This document shows, in pieces, positions 32,669 through 44,135 of a stretch of DNA of 64,000 bases. The notes under the pieces are model-generated. The model was not told the DNA's origin and made no database searches. It was given only the letters and a program-made list of their open reading frames with translations. Source of the DNA: Saposhnikovia divaricata (taxonomy: Eukaryota > Streptophyta > Magnoliopsida > Apiales > Apiaceae); contig CM071598.1 of the NCBI GenBank assembly GCA_036435485.1, positions 102,484,501 to 102,548,500 of the forward strand. The letters are read 5' to 3'. The translations under genes and the position numbers were made by a program. Position 1 is the first letter of the stretch. Each line of letters begins with the position of its first letter.

Positions 32669-33005
32669 AGATATCTTAAATAACGTGATATTATTTTTAT
32701 TTAAGCCAAAATTTTGATTTATTTATTCGAATCACAATCTTATTTTTTTTATATAATATTCTATATTTTTTATGCAATTAAAATATTTTTATATTTTAAA
32801 TTTCAATATATTTGTACTTTTATGTTTTGCTTAATATCATTATTTTAACTTTTGAATTTTGAATTAAAAACCCGATTTAAACCCGAATCCGATCCGAAAC
32901 CCGATAAAGCCCAAAGATTTGGATTTGGATTTTGATTTTCAAACCCGGATCCAGACCAGATCCGATCCGAAAACTTTGGATTTGGATTTGGATTTGACCG
33001 AGATT
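32393..33005. mobile_element. hAT-like non-autonomous repeat with CCGATCCGA arrays
   Basis: It starts TAGGGATGACAG, a hAT-style terminus, followed by dense CCGATCCGA/GGATTTGGAT words. A (TA)n tract of about 80 bases (32591-32664) and an AT-rich core separate these from a mirrored set of the same words at 32868-33000. The right terminus and target duplication are missing, so the element is probably truncated. Composition and layout resemble the complete hAT at 47191-48127. Confidence 0.55.
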
Positions 33006-34970
33006 TCCCCGAGATTTCCCTGGACACTGAAAGACTTAAGGAATTATTGAAGGGATTTAAGGAAAATAGGTTCAAGAATTATTAAAGAGAATGGAGGATG
33101 ATAGTATAAATATTAAGACGGTTTCCGGTAAAACCCTAACTAGAAATAAATGAGTTATTCCTCCGAACGATCAATGAATTGAACAATAACCGGACAAAGA
33201 AACAAGTAGGGAGCCAAGATACAAGCATGTGCAAGTGGATAAGGCCAAGTAATCAAGTAGTTACCAAGGTAACTAGAAAAATTAGAATCAAACCAATTAG
33301 TTAGCTTGATCTTATCATCTTACTACTAAAACACCAACACTTGTCCATAAAATGATGCAAGGCATGACATGATCACTTTAATAAAGCTACTTTAGCTAGA
33401 TATTATCAAGATGAGGTGTATTATGCAAGAGAACCAAGCAATCAAAGATCAAAAACTTCATTCTCTCCATTTTGTTCAAACTGCCTAGCAGAACACCCTC
33501 AAAGAAGAAAATTCATATCTCCGTTTCTATCCAAGATAAAATCACCAAATTTTGACCACATCCTCTCCACTCCATGGTCAATATTCGCTTTTCATGGCAA
33601 TCTAATGAGTATAGCCTAGTCAAATCTCCTCCCCAAGTTGAAGAAACCAAACTGCCCTATTCTTGACAGTTTCTGTCTAGTGGAAAAAGGGGGCTCAAAA
33701 CCCTAGCTAGGAAGCTTCAAATTTGATGAACTAGGACTCAAAACAAAGCTTATTAAGAGGCCAAGATGTGGTAAAAATTTGAGAGCCAAACTCTTATTTT
33801 TCGAGTTTCTATGATTTTTACTAGTTTAGGGTGAATAGTAACTTTCAAGAAACTAACTTTATTTTTCTTGATTTCTTGGATGATCTAAGCTTGGTTAAGG
33901 ATATACAAGGACTATACAAGGCTTACTAAGTGCATACACACTCCAAGGAAGGTATAAACTTCAAGAACCCAATTTTTTGTTTTGAGTTTTAATGGAGTTT
34001 TAGATGAGATTTGGTGATGATGTTAGTATAAGCATGTTTACATGATCATGTAGTTGTTCTTAGTAGTTATTTAATCATGATTCAAGTCCTTGATGATTTT
34101 AAGGTTAAGATCAGTGGTTCTAGGACTTGTGGATATGAGAATCATGTTTATAAATTGTGTTGATGCCCAGTGTGGCTTGGTTGTGTTGTTACGATTTTTA
34201 GAACGTCCGATTTATAGCCGTCGTAATGCCGAATATTTGTTAACACTTAAAAACCAAGCATGGCAGTTAATGTAGTTCCTGACCTTGGTAATATTATGAC
34301 TGGTCCTTGTAAATCTCGAGCCATAGATCGTTTTGGCAAAAGAATCGAAACATTCCGACTTACGGTTTAGGAGTTATGGTCCAATTACTATAATTGGTTC
34401 GAAACCGTAAGTAAAAGTTCGTAACTTCAATTGAACCCTCGTAAAGCATGTTACTCAATGGCGAATCTTGGTAAATAAATACTAGGGGTCATAAGGAAGG
34501 TATGAAAGAAAACCACATATCAAACGGATCGTTTTCCGATTTTATAAAAATGTTGGAATCGAAGTTAAACGCGAACGAACCCCTAAAAACCCGCTTGGTT
34601 ATAACTTTGGTAAAACACTTAGAAAGCGAACGATAAAACTCGAGGTATAATATCGGGTCGTAATCGATCGACTTTAGAACTTATACGACTTAAGTATATA
34701 CCGAGTGTGGGTATGATGACATGTCGTAATAACGAACAAATGTCGGATCGTATCAGTAATAAAAAGAGTTACACTAAAAGGTGTATAACGAGATAATTCG
34801 AAAACGTGTTTCGATTTAAGTGAAGTTATACTTAGACTTTTAAAACGTGTTAAGTGGTTAATCTCGAATGTTTTGATTGTTTAAAAATCATCGAGCAGAC
34901 CCAGGACACGCTATCTCCACCCACACCCGATTACCAGGCAAGTGTTCAAAACTTTGAACCTGTTGTTGTG

Positions 34971-34973
<3 letters not shown>

Positions 34974-35050
<77 letters not shown>
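34974..35050. repeat. (TA)n(TG)n compound microsatellite
   Basis: About 27 bases of TA followed by about 48 bases of TG within gypsy LTR E. Confidence 0.95.
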
Positions 35051-35051
<1 letters not shown>

Positions 35052-35399
35052 TTGTCATTTTACATATGCCATAGCATGCATGCCTATTGTCAAATTATAT
35101 TATGATATCTGTTCCCTGAATTAATATTGGCTTATAGACTAGATACGAATTATCAGTTATAAGCCGGATTGTTTCGGTAAGATCCTTAGCGAAGGGCATA
35201 TGATATTCATTCTTAAATATAGATCGGGAGTCGGTATTTTGAGATATAGATAGTCGTGGAAACCCGTAGGGATTCAAACGGTAGATTATTATTTATTTTG
35301 AGGAATGTTATTATTAAACGTTATTTATATTTCCATAAAGTATCAATTACTTGGAAATATTTCGAGGAATGTTATTCGAGTATTATCTCAGTCGAGAGA

Positions 35400-35790
35400 T
35401 ATTAAATGAATGTTAGTTTCGAATATTCATTTAGAGTTGAATATTTAATGAATATTATTTCAATATTCATTAGAATGTTATTTATTAAATGAATATTACT
35501 TTCGAATATTCATTTAAGGTTTTATGCACTTGATGAATATTATTTTAAAATATTCATTGGAAGTTCTATTTACTTAAGGAATATTATTTCGATTATTCCT
35601 TTAAAGTTTTGATTACTAAATGAATATTATTTGGATATTCATTTAGAAGATTATTTATTAAATGAATATTAATTTCAAATATTCATTTAAGGTTTCACTT
35701 ATTTATTGAATATTATTTTAAATAATTATTGGAGTTTAATTATTTAATGAATATTATTTTTGAATATTCATTTAAGGAGGGATTTATTTA
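35400..35790. repeat. tandem array of AT-rich hairpin units in LTR E
   Basis: Roughly seven diverged units of 45-60 bases, each of the form TAAATGAATATTA-TTTCGA-ATATTCATTTA, i.e. an inverted repeat around a short spacer. A (TA)n tract follows at 35801-35846. Confidence 0.75.
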
Positions 35791-35795
35791 GTAAA

Positions 35796-35849
<54 letters not shown>

Positions 35850-36645
35850 TTCGAGGATTACTTACGAGCAATATTATGATTTAATAATAGTCCGTAACTA
35901 TTATTGAGTCAACAAATATTCTTGGAATATTTATTTAATTCTTTTAAATTCTTTTTAAAATGATTTATATTATTTGGAGATTATCTTTCACCTCCAGATA
36001 TTATGTAAAATATTTCGGAATGTTTTTACGACTATTTTATCAAGGAAAGGTTTCCAACTCTTTATTTTCATTTAAATCTATCTTAAAAGGATTTAAATGC
36101 TCGCTCAAACTTCCATATTATAAGGGAACCTTACTTGAGAAAGGGTTTTTATCTTGTTGACTTCCCGGTCATAATTTATTCTTTTCACTGGCAACTTGGT
36201 TGCTATGGACTCATTAAGTCTGTGTGTACCTTCTCATCATTCAAGGGGTAAGATTGTTGGAACAAGTTGATATCCATTAACAAGCAAAAGCTTGGGAAAT
36301 GTTGGTGAATTTTCCTTTCCAACTAGATACGACTACTTTGTGGAGTCTTATCAACAAGTATTTCACTTGGGGAAGGGAGGACAAACTCTACGTTTCAATG
36401 CTGTGGATTTATTCGAACTAGGAGTCGTGTGTAAGAGGCCGAGTCGCGCGGTCCATCACAAGGCCTAACCATTGGCCAAGGAGTTACTATTAAAGGCAAT
36501 CGACAAGTGGAGCCGTCAGTTCTTCCTTCTACCGGTAGTAAACTATATTGGGTTGTACCATCCCCGACTGATCATCAGGGAGTGGGACAGCTGGCACGTG
36601 ATAACTCCAGTATTGGTTCATCTCCCAAATTGGGAATTCCCTGCA

Positions 36646-36725
36646 ACACGTATCGAAGAGACTTCTTTCAGGTTGACGGTGTCTTCCGCAACACGTATCG
36701 AAGAGACTTCTTTCAGGTTGTAGGA
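36646..36725 (+). repeat. short tandem duplication in LTR E
   Basis: A ~36-base segment beginning GCAACACGTATCGAAGAGAC and ending TTTCAGGTTG occurs twice, about 46 bases apart. Confidence 0.85.
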
Positions 36726-37193
36726 CTTCGAAAAATGTTAATAACTGGGATTGCAATATTTTCCTTGCAAGTTCCTCTTTATATGATAAATGATAATATC
36801 TGGCTTATCTTTGACATAGCAGATATTCCCTCCTATATATGCATTTTGAATTACCTCGTAACTTCATCGTTCATGTTATTCTGGCATCATTTCCGTAAAT
36901 GCATGGCATATGGTTTTAAAGATACTTTTGAACTGTTATATATTATCGTTCAGTTAAATATTATTGTTGGTGGGCTATTGCTCACACTTGCTTTATTATA
37001 ATATCACAACAACAGCTAGACCAGATGATTCGCATAAGGCGCACTCGATGTTGGCGACGACGATGAGACTACCAGAGCCGAAGAGAAAGCTATTGGTAGG
37101 ATAGATTCATTCTTTCAGTACCAAATATATGGACTAGTATGACTTATCTAAATGGATGGCAAAGAGTATTTATTCATATTGTAACTCTTTTGG

Positions 37194-37440
37194 GTATAGC
37201 CCACTTGATTTTGATGGTTAATTAACTACATATATTTTGCTATACTAACATGCTGTAACAGGACATTCAGCAAGCCGTTTCAGGAAATATTTACACAGGA
37301 ACCATACGAAATCAGCAAGCTGATTTCATCCTTCAGCAAGATGTTATGACATTCAGCAAGCCGTTTCTGGGAATACAGAAACTGTCAATAACAAGTCCAG
37401 AAATACAGAGAGCTGCTATTTAGATTTAAATGTAAGGACT

Positions 37441-37487
<47 letters not shown>

Positions 37488-38528
37488 CATGTATTATATA
37501 TACTAAAGAGCTCAGAAATATCACAAACAAAACACTCAAGCATGGGGATACACTAAACAATGTTATATGACATGTCTCCATCCAAGCACACAAACTTAGA
37601 CTTCTTTGCATGAGAATCATTCTTGAAACATACTACCACGATCTCAGCACCCAACTTAGACCTCTTTGCATGAGAATCATTCTTGAAACATACTACCACG
37701 ATCTCAGCACCAAACTCAGATTTCCTTGTATGAGAATCTTCTAACCACGCTCTTCATTCATCAAATTTGAAGAAACAACCAACGGCTCCTTCTTGAACAA
37801 ATCCGAACGTTGGACCTTGCTAGTATTTATACTTCTCTTGTATAAACGAAAACACTACTGAAACTTACATACACAAGCTTGAATATTCATCAAATCGTTT
37901 ATACCTTCAGTCACCTCAAAACAGTTGTTTAACATTGCCATATTCACAAACAACACACACACAAGCTCTAAAGATATATTACACGTTTATATATATATAT
38001 ATATAAGTGTCTATATCATTGAGTTGTAATTTCAATCCTTCAAATCTGTATTGTACTTATTGTAAAGGCATAGTTGCTGGGCAGCGCCTTGTGGAACAAG
38101 GGTTTGGTAAACACGAAGCTAGAAAAGTTTGTACTACAGGGAGTGGTATAGTTCTTAGAGAGCAGGTTTAGAAATGGGGTTTCAGCAAGCCATTTTGACA
38201 GTAGCTAGGGAAAAAGGGAGATATATTATTGAATCTTGTAATCGGGTTTATAGTGATTAATTATATATTCTCTTACCGTGTTTGGTAAGGGACTAGGACG
38301 TAGACCATAGAGATTAGGGGTCGAACCTAGCTAAAATCTTGTGTGTCAAGTTCTTCTATTCTGTTGGTTTATTTCTGCACTGCATTAGTTAATATCAGCA
38401 AGCTGAAACATTCTGCTATAATCATTTCAGCAAGCTGATATATTTCTGGAAGAATTTCTGTAAAAATAAAAATAGACTATAGTTAACCTAATACACCTAT
38501 TCACCCCCCCTATAGGTGCATACTTTCA
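37194..38528 (+). repeat. 5' LTR of copia B
   Basis: About 1335 bp ending GCATACTTTCA, two bases before the primer site. It has a 42-base TA tract (37444-37485), a 60-base direct repeat in three diverging copies (about 37591-37740), and seven CAGCAAG(C/A)(T/C)-type words. Confidence 0.92.
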
Positions 38529-38530
38529 TT

Positions 38531-38543
38531 TGGTATCAGAGCC
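38531..38543 (+). other. primer binding site of copia B
   Basis: TGGTATCAGAGCC, complementary to initiator Met tRNA, two bases after the LTR. Confidence 0.93.
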
Positions 38544-38587
38544 TTGCTATACTAATCATTTCTGTAACAGGAACAGTATCGATCTAA

Positions 38588-39602
38588 ATGGCTGACAATT
38601 ATCCGCTCGGAAACTCAGACTCCAGGGCACCACTTCTTCTAGGTACTGAAAACTACAACTGGTGGAAAAGTCGAATGGAGAATCATTTGGCCAGAGAACC
38701 ACTGGAATGGAGAGTTGTAAGCAGAGGACCATACGTCTTCAGAGATGACAAAGGCATTACAAAGGATATTGATATTCTCACCGATGCAGAATTAAAGAAA
38801 ATAAGCTACAACAACCGTGCAAAGAATACTATCTTAAATGGTCTTAGTCCAGCTGAAAGTGACAAAGTTTCATCATGCAAAACAGCTAAAGAAATGTGGG
38901 ACACCCTCGAATCGTATCATGAAGGTTCTAAGGGAGTGAAGAAAGTGAAGCTTGGTACTCTAGTAAGAGAACTAAACGGTTTCACTATCAATGAAAATGA
39001 AACCATTAAAGAAGCTCAAGCTAGGTTTCAAATAACCTTAAACAGTCTTCAAGTGCTTGGCAAAAGGATACCTCAAGAAGAAATCAATATGATCATCTTA
39101 GGATCCGTCCCATGGAGCTTCGCCCCTAAAGTCACGGCGTTGGAATCTTCTCCCCAAATTGACACTATGGACAGCTTGGCTTTATTCTCTGAGTTAGAGC
39201 AGTTTGGGTCAAAAATTAGGGCTAGCACATCAAGGATGACTCAAGTTTCTGCAGCCAAAGTGAAGAATCTAGCCTTACATTCGGATAACAACAAGCTGGA
39301 AAATAACAGCAAGCTGGAAGATGAAGAAGATTCAGATTCTGATGAAGAAATTGCACTTCTCACAAGAAAACTCCAGAAAATAATTCAAAAGAGAAACCTC
39401 AAGAAGAGAGGCATGTATTCAAAAGCTAAGAAGGAAACAAATGATGAAGGCTGTTTTGAATGCGGAAAGAAAGGCCACTTTAAAAGAGATTGCTTCAAAC
39501 TCAAAAATAAAGCAAAACAGCAAGATGACTTCAAAAACAGGAAGAAAGGGAAAGCATTCCTAACATGGAGTGATGATGAGGAATCCACGACGATGATGAG
39601 AT
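38588..39602 (+). CDS. copia B gag, N-terminal part
   Basis: A 338-residue frame starting 45 bases past the primer site. It contains the UBN2-type Gag fold (YNWWKSRMENHL, 'MWDTLESYHEG', VKLGTLVRELNGF) and a CCHC knuckle CFECGKKGHFKRDC near residues 294-307. The frame ends by a one-base shift near 39580; the same protein continues in the next frame (DDDEIVNLALIGF in the shifted reading). It would form the capsid and nucleocapsid of the virus-like particle. Confidence 0.9.
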
Positions 39603-39603
39603 A

Positions 39604-40512
39604 GTGAATCTTGCTCTCATAGGTTTTGATGAAGAAAGCAACGGGGAAGCTCTAACCAAAAATGATCCCTCAATCTTGGATGACAATAACAGTGAGGTAA
39701 ACTCTTCTAACTCTTCGTTTGATTCTCCTATAGAATATGCAGTAGATAGCCTAACCATGCAGGATACAAGTAGCAATTCTATGGATGATACCGTGGAACT
39801 AAAAGAAGAAATCAGTAAACTGAAAAAGAAGATTGGCTACCTAAGAGAGATCGTTTCTGACTTAACGAATGAAGAAGATCACATTAAGGATCATAATGAA
39901 GTTGCTAATCTAAGAGCTAAGCTTGCTCAAGTCGAAGGGCTCAACAAAGTATTGCTGAAGAGAAATGACACCATGATGAAAGAATTCAACGTGCTGAATG
40001 CTAAACTCATAGCAAAAGATTTACACATTGAGTCGCTACAAAGACACTCAACCCCCAAAGAAGAAGAGACAAAGCAGACACAACAATCTGAGAAGATACT
40101 TGAACTAGAAGATGAATTAAAGAAGTGTCAAGAAGGAATGGGAAAATTTGTCCAAGGCGAAGAAATCCTAAAAGCAATTATGAAGCAAACAAGATCATCA
40201 TTGAGTAAAGAAGGACTTGGATTTAATTCAACACAAAAGAAAAAGAAGTTGAAATACGAAGGCAAAGATGGAGTTCCATATGAATATGCCATGCCTTGGA
40301 AAATCTGCCCAAAATGTGGAAAGAAGGGACACCTACCAAAGTACTGTAAAACAGAATCAGCTTGCCGATATCACTCTGGCAGAACTCATGAAACCAGAAA
40401 AACAACATCAAAAGTGATCCAAATGTGGATCAAGAAAACTGACTTGAATGTTTCATATATTCCTGATGCTAACCATGTTGGACCCAACATAACATGGGTA
40501 CCAAAAGGATGA
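39604..40512 (+). CDS. copia B gag, C-terminal part with coiled coil and second zinc knuckle
   Basis: A 302-residue frame after the frameshift. An acidic Ser/Asn-rich stretch is followed by a long heptad-rich segment (about residues 60-190, LKEEISKLKKKI to LEDELKKCQ), then CPKCGKKGHLPKYC near residue 238 and the SIRE-typical end WVPKG followed by TGA. The stop is followed by a T-rich run ending in TAG just before the protease ORF. Confidence 0.85.
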   Translation: MNLALIGFDEESNGEALTKNDPSILDDNNSEVNSSNSSFDSPIEYAVDSLTMQDTSSNSMDDTVELKEEISKLKKKIGYLREIVSDLTNEEDHIKDHNEVANLRAKLAQVEGLNKVLLKRNDTMMKEFNVLNAKLIAKDLHIESLQRHSTPKEEETKQTQQSEKILELEDELKKCQEGMGKFVQGEEILKAIMKQTRSSLSKEGLGFNSTQKKKKLKYEGKDGVPYEYAMPWKICPKCGKKGHLPKYCKTESACRYHSGRTHETRKTTSKVIQMWIKKTDLNVSYIPDANHVGPNITWVPKG

Positions 40513-40537
40513 GCTGTTTTTATGTTTATTTTTGTAG

Positions 40538-41215
40538 ATGTGTCTTGCCACGAAGTTGAAAACTGGACAATGGATCTTGGATAGTGGGTGCACTAGACAC
40601 ATGAGTGGAGATAAAACTTTATTCAAAAATCTCAAGATGAAAAAGGGTGGACAAGTAACAATTGGAAATAACAAAACTCTTCAGATTCTTGGAAAGGGCT
40701 CAATAGGTAACAATTTTATATCAATTGATAAGGTACAATATGTTCAAGGACTTTCATATAATTTACTTAGTATTAGTCAGTTGTATGATGATGGTCATTT
40801 AGTTAATTTTGGTCGTGATAAATGTATTGTTACTATTTGCACTAACAAAGTCCCCCTAGTTGCTAGAAGGGAAGGAAATATATATATACTAGACTTTGAC
40901 TCGCAGAAAACAGCATGCTGTTTAGATGCAATGGACTCATCTCCTGAGATTTGGCATAGAAGGCTTGGTCATGTTAACATGGAACAAATCGGCAAGCTGT
41001 CTTCGCAAAAGCTTGTTAGAGGATTGCCAAAACTCAAGTATATCAAGCTGGAAACTTGTGGAGCATGTCAACTAGGCAAACAAATTAGAACTCCACATAA
41101 ATCAAAGACTATGGTATCCACTTCTAAACCCTTAGAACTTTTGCACTTAGATTTATTTGGTCCAGAAGCATACAAAAGTTTGGGAGGTAAACAATTGCTT
41201 TGTCATAGTAGATGA
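40538..41215 (+). CDS. copia B protease and integrase zinc-binding region
   Basis: A 225-residue frame. Retropepsin motif WILDSGCTRHMSG at about residues 13-25; GAG-pre-integrase HHCC region with IWHRRLGHVNM and CGACQLGKQ at about residues 139-185; then LLHLDLFGP, the first integrase Asp. The frame breaks near 41195 by a one-base shift, just before the FVIVDDYSR segment. Confidence 0.9.
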   Translation: MCLATKLKTGQWILDSGCTRHMSGDKTLFKNLKMKKGGQVTIGNNKTLQILGKGSIGNNFISIDKVQYVQGLSYNLLSISQLYDDGHLVNFGRDKCIVTICTNKVPLVARREGNIYILDFDSQKTACCLDAMDSSPEIWHRRLGHVNMEQIGKLSSQKLVRGLPKLKYIKLETCGACQLGKQIRTPHKSKTMVSTSKPLELLHLDLFGPEAYKSLGGKQLLCHSR

Positions 41216-41257
41216 TTATTCTAGATATACATGGACTTTATTTCTACAAACTAAAGA

Positions 41258-41824
41258 TTGTGCTTTCAGAGAATTTCAGTCTTAATAAAGTTACTTGAGA
41301 AAAAGCTCAACACAAATCTTATAAAAATAAGAAGTGATCGAGGTGGAGAATTCCAAAAGGAGTTTGTTTCTTATTGTGAAGAAAAAGGTATCACTCATGA
41401 ATTCTCAGCTCCAAGAACCCCTCAGCAAAATGGGGTAGTTGAAAGAAAGAATCGATCTCTGCAAGAAACAACAAGAACTTTATTGCAAGAGAGCAAGCTA
41501 CCAAGAAGTTTCTGGGCAGAAGCAGTAAATTCAGCAAGCTATATTCTCAATAGAGTCTTGATAAGGCCTATTCTCAACAAGACTCCATACGAACTGTTAA
41601 GGAATAAAACTCCAAACATTGGATACTTCAAGGTCTTTGGATCAAGGTGTTTTGTACTTAAAACAATCGACAAGGATGGTAAATTCGATGCTAAATCCTA
41701 CGAGGCAATATTTCTTAGTTATTCATTAACTAGTAGAGCTTATAGAGTCTATAATTTATCTAAATTAACTGTTGAAGAATCTATTGATGTTTCATTTCAA
41801 GAATCTAAGCTTGATCTACCATAA
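41258..41824 (+). CDS. copia B integrase core
   Basis: A 188-residue frame resuming after a second frameshift near 41260. It has IRSDRGGEF (second catalytic Asp) and TPQQNGVVERKNRS (catalytic Glu), followed by the FGSRCFVLK and AYRVYNLS motifs usual downstream. It ends at TAA 41822-41824; the same frame continues beyond, so this stop is probably a nonsense mutation. Confidence 0.9.
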   Translation: MCFQRISVLIKLLEKKLNTNLIKIRSDRGGEFQKEFVSYCEEKGITHEFSAPRTPQQNGVVERKNRSLQETTRTLLQESKLPRSFWAEAVNSASYILNRVLIRPILNKTPYELLRNKTPNIGYFKVFGSRCFVLKTIDKDGKFDAKSYEAIFLSYSLTSRAYRVYNLSKLTVEESIDVSFQESKLDLP

Positions 41825-43261
41825 AATGAGGAAGATTTTGCAGGAACAAGAGATAATGACAAGCTGATATCTCCAGAAACTCAACAGACTGCAAATCAGC
41901 AAGCTGAAGTTGCAAAACAGCAAGCTGAAATCTCTACTGCAGATAAAGAAACGCAAGAATATGAAGAGATAGTACCACATTCATTGCCTAAAGCACCAAG
42001 AACAGTCAAGGATCATCCTCTAGAGCTAATCATTGGCAACAAAACTGATGGAATCAAGACAAGAAGGGCTCAAGCAAATATATGTGGATATGCTGCTTTT
42101 GTAGCTCAAGAAGAGCCAAAGAACATAACCGAAGCACTTCAAGATGAAAATTGGATTGTGGAAATGCAAGAAGAACTTAACCAATTTGAAAGATGTGATG
42201 TTTGGGAACTTGTAGAACCACCAAAGGATGTATCAATCATTGGCACTAAATGGGTTTTCAAGAACAAAGTTGACGAGTTTGGTACAATAATTCGAAATAA
42301 GGCAAGACTTGTTGCTCAAGGTTACAATCAACAAGAAGGGATCGACTTCGATGAAACCTATGCTCCTGTAGCAAGGTTGGAATCAATCAGAATGTTGTTA
42401 TCATTTGCATGCTTCAAGAAGATAAAGCTTTATCAAATGGACGTCAAAAGCGCATTCCTAAACGGCATGCTGAAAGAGGAAGTATACGTCAAACAACCTC
42501 CTGGATTCGAAAGTCAGGAGTTTCCAAATCATGTTTACAAGCTGAAAAAGGCCTTGTATGGACTACGGCAAGCTCCTAGATCATGGTATGAAAGATTAAG
42601 TGAATTCTTAATCGAACATGGCTTTACTCAAGGTAATATTGATCCTACTTTGTTTACCATGCATAAAGGTAAAGATTTATTAGTTATTCAAATCTATGTA
42701 GACGATATTATCTTTGGATCAACTAATGCTTCTATGTGCAAGTGGTTTTCGAGATGCATGCATAGTGAATTTGACATGAGCATGATGGGTGAGTTAAATT
42801 ACTTCTTGGGTCTTCAAATTAAACAAACCTTAGCTGGAATATATGTTCATCAAACCAAATATGTCAAGAATCTACTCACTAAATTTGGTTTTGAGAACAT
42901 AAAGGCAAAATCAACACCAATGACTCCAATCAGCAAGCTGAATTCTGATGAAACAGGTATTAGTGTTGATATTCGAAAATATAGAGGTATGATTGGTAGT
43001 TTACTATATCTTACTGCATCTAGACCTGATATCATGTATAGTGTATGTGTTTGTGCTCGTTTTCAAGCTAATCCCAAAGAATCTCACTTAAATGCTATTA
43101 AACGAATATTCAAATATTTGAGTGGTACTCAAAATCTTGGATTATTTTATCCTATTACAAATACATTTGATCTTGTGGGATATAGTGATGCAGATTATGC
43201 AGGTAGTCAAACTGATCGTAAAAACACAAGTGGTGTTGCAACATTTTTAGGACAAAGTTAA
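41825..43261 (+). CDS. copia B reverse transcriptase
   Basis: The frame is open from just after the TAA to TAA at 43259-43261; the first ATG is at 41984. The linker (41860-41940) holds three CAGCAAGCTGA-type words. RT motifs follow in order: WIVEMQEELNQFE, GTKWVFKNK, KARLVAQGYNQ, DETYAPVARLES, QMDVKSAFLNG (first catalytic Asp), KALYGLRQAPRSW and IYVDDIIFGS (YVDD). The later FWLG-like and YLTASRPDIMY segments lead into RNase H. This is the polymerase that copies the element RNA in the virus-like particle; the present copy is interrupted. Confidence 0.93.
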   Translation, partial: NEEDFAGTRDNDKLISPETQQTANQQAEVAKQQAEISTADKETQEYEEIVPHSLPKAPRTVKDHPLELIIGNKTDGIKTRRAQANICGYAAFVAQEEPKNITEALQDENWIVEMQEELNQFERCDVWELVEPPKDVSIIGTKWVFKNKVDEFGTIIRNKARLVAQGYNQQEGIDFDETYAPVARLESIRMLLSFACFKKIKLYQMDVKSAFLNGMLKEEVYVKQPPGFESQEFPNHVYKLKKALYGLRQAPRSWYERLSEFLIEHGFTQGNIDPTLFTMHKGKDLLVIQIYVDDIIFGSTNASMCKWFSRCMHSEFDMSMMGELNYFLGLQIKQTLAGIYVHQTKYVKNLLTKFGFENIKAKSTPMTPISKLNSDETGISVDIRKYRGMIGSLLYLTASRPDIMYSVCVCARFQANPKESHLNAIKRIFKYLSGTQNLGLFYPITNTFDLVGYSDADYAGSQTDRKNTSGVATFLGQS

Positions 43262-43648
43262 GTCTCTTGGCAAAGCAAGAAGCAAACCTCTGTTGCTCTC
43301 TCTACTGTAGAAGGAGAATATTTGGCTGCGGGTAGTTGTTGCACTCAACTACTTTGGATGAGGCAAACATTAAGAGATTATGGAATCAAATGTGGCAAAA
43401 CTCCAATTCGTTGTGATAGTACAAGTGCAATCAACATATCAAAGAATCCAGTAAATCACTCGAGAACAAAGCACATCGATGTCCGTCATCATTTCCTAAG
43501 AGATAATGTTGCTAAGGGAAATGTTGAACTTATCTTCGTGCCAACCGAATATCAGCTCGCTGATATACTCACTAAGCCTCTTGCAGAAGAAAGATTTACT
43601 GTTCTAAGAAGAGAATTAGGCATGTGTGTAGTGGAAACAGCAAGATAA
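43262..43648 (+). CDS. copia B RNase H
   Basis: It continues in the RT frame after the TAA at 43259, which replaces a codon just before VSWQSKK. STVEGEYLAAGS, RCDSTSAINISKNP, HSRTKHIDVRHHFLRD and the LADILTKPL end are the standard copia RNase H landmarks with Glu and Asp active-site positions. The frame ends with TAA at 43646-43648. Confidence 0.9.
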   Translation, partial: VSWQSKKQTSVALSTVEGEYLAAGSCCTQLLWMRQTLRDYGIKCGKTPIRCDSTSAINISKNPVNHSRTKHIDVRHHFLRDNVAKGNVELIFVPTEYQLADILTKPLAEERFTVLRRELGMCVVETAR

Positions 43649-44135
43649 ATTGGGAATCAGCAAGCAGAATTCGAAAACGGCAAGCTGAGATGGGTAACAT
43701 CGATTTTTGTTATCATGATTTAAATATGTTTCATGCCCTCCAGTTAAATGCATAATATCAACCTATTATTCATTTGTTGTATTCTACCACTGTGATTAAA
43801 TGTTCACCTTTGTTTTGAATATGCTAAAATGTTACATGAATATGCTAAGATGGTAATGAAGTTGATGCTACTGCTCAGTCAAGGGATGACATAATCTAAT
43901 GAACTCTGCTTCTATTTACTCCTTTTTAATGATTAAGGGGGAGAAATCATTTGGGGTTAGGTTAAGTTAAGTATATTGCTCAAATATGCCATGTCATGTC
44001 TATATGCATGAACTTAGGGGGAGAAAAAGAAATCTATTCTCTCTTATTTATAATATCTTTACAGGGAAGCATATGTTGAGGGGGAGAAATTCCCTCCCAA
44101 AAATATATGTTGGTAATCATCAAAAAGGGGGAGAT
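43649..44135 (+). other. copia B 3' untranslated region and purine tract
   Basis: Noncoding. It has repeated AAGGGGGAGAAAT-type purine blocks at about 43935, 44017, 44080 and 44126, the last one abutting the LTR as the plus-strand primer. The others may be spare or decayed copies. Words of CAGCAAG type occur at 43658 and 43679. Confidence 0.75.

Noticed and set aside
36472..37001. Two overlapping frames with hydrophobic stretches
   Set aside because: Inside a gypsy LTR; the repeated residues come from a tandem duplication and there is no conservation in LTR F.
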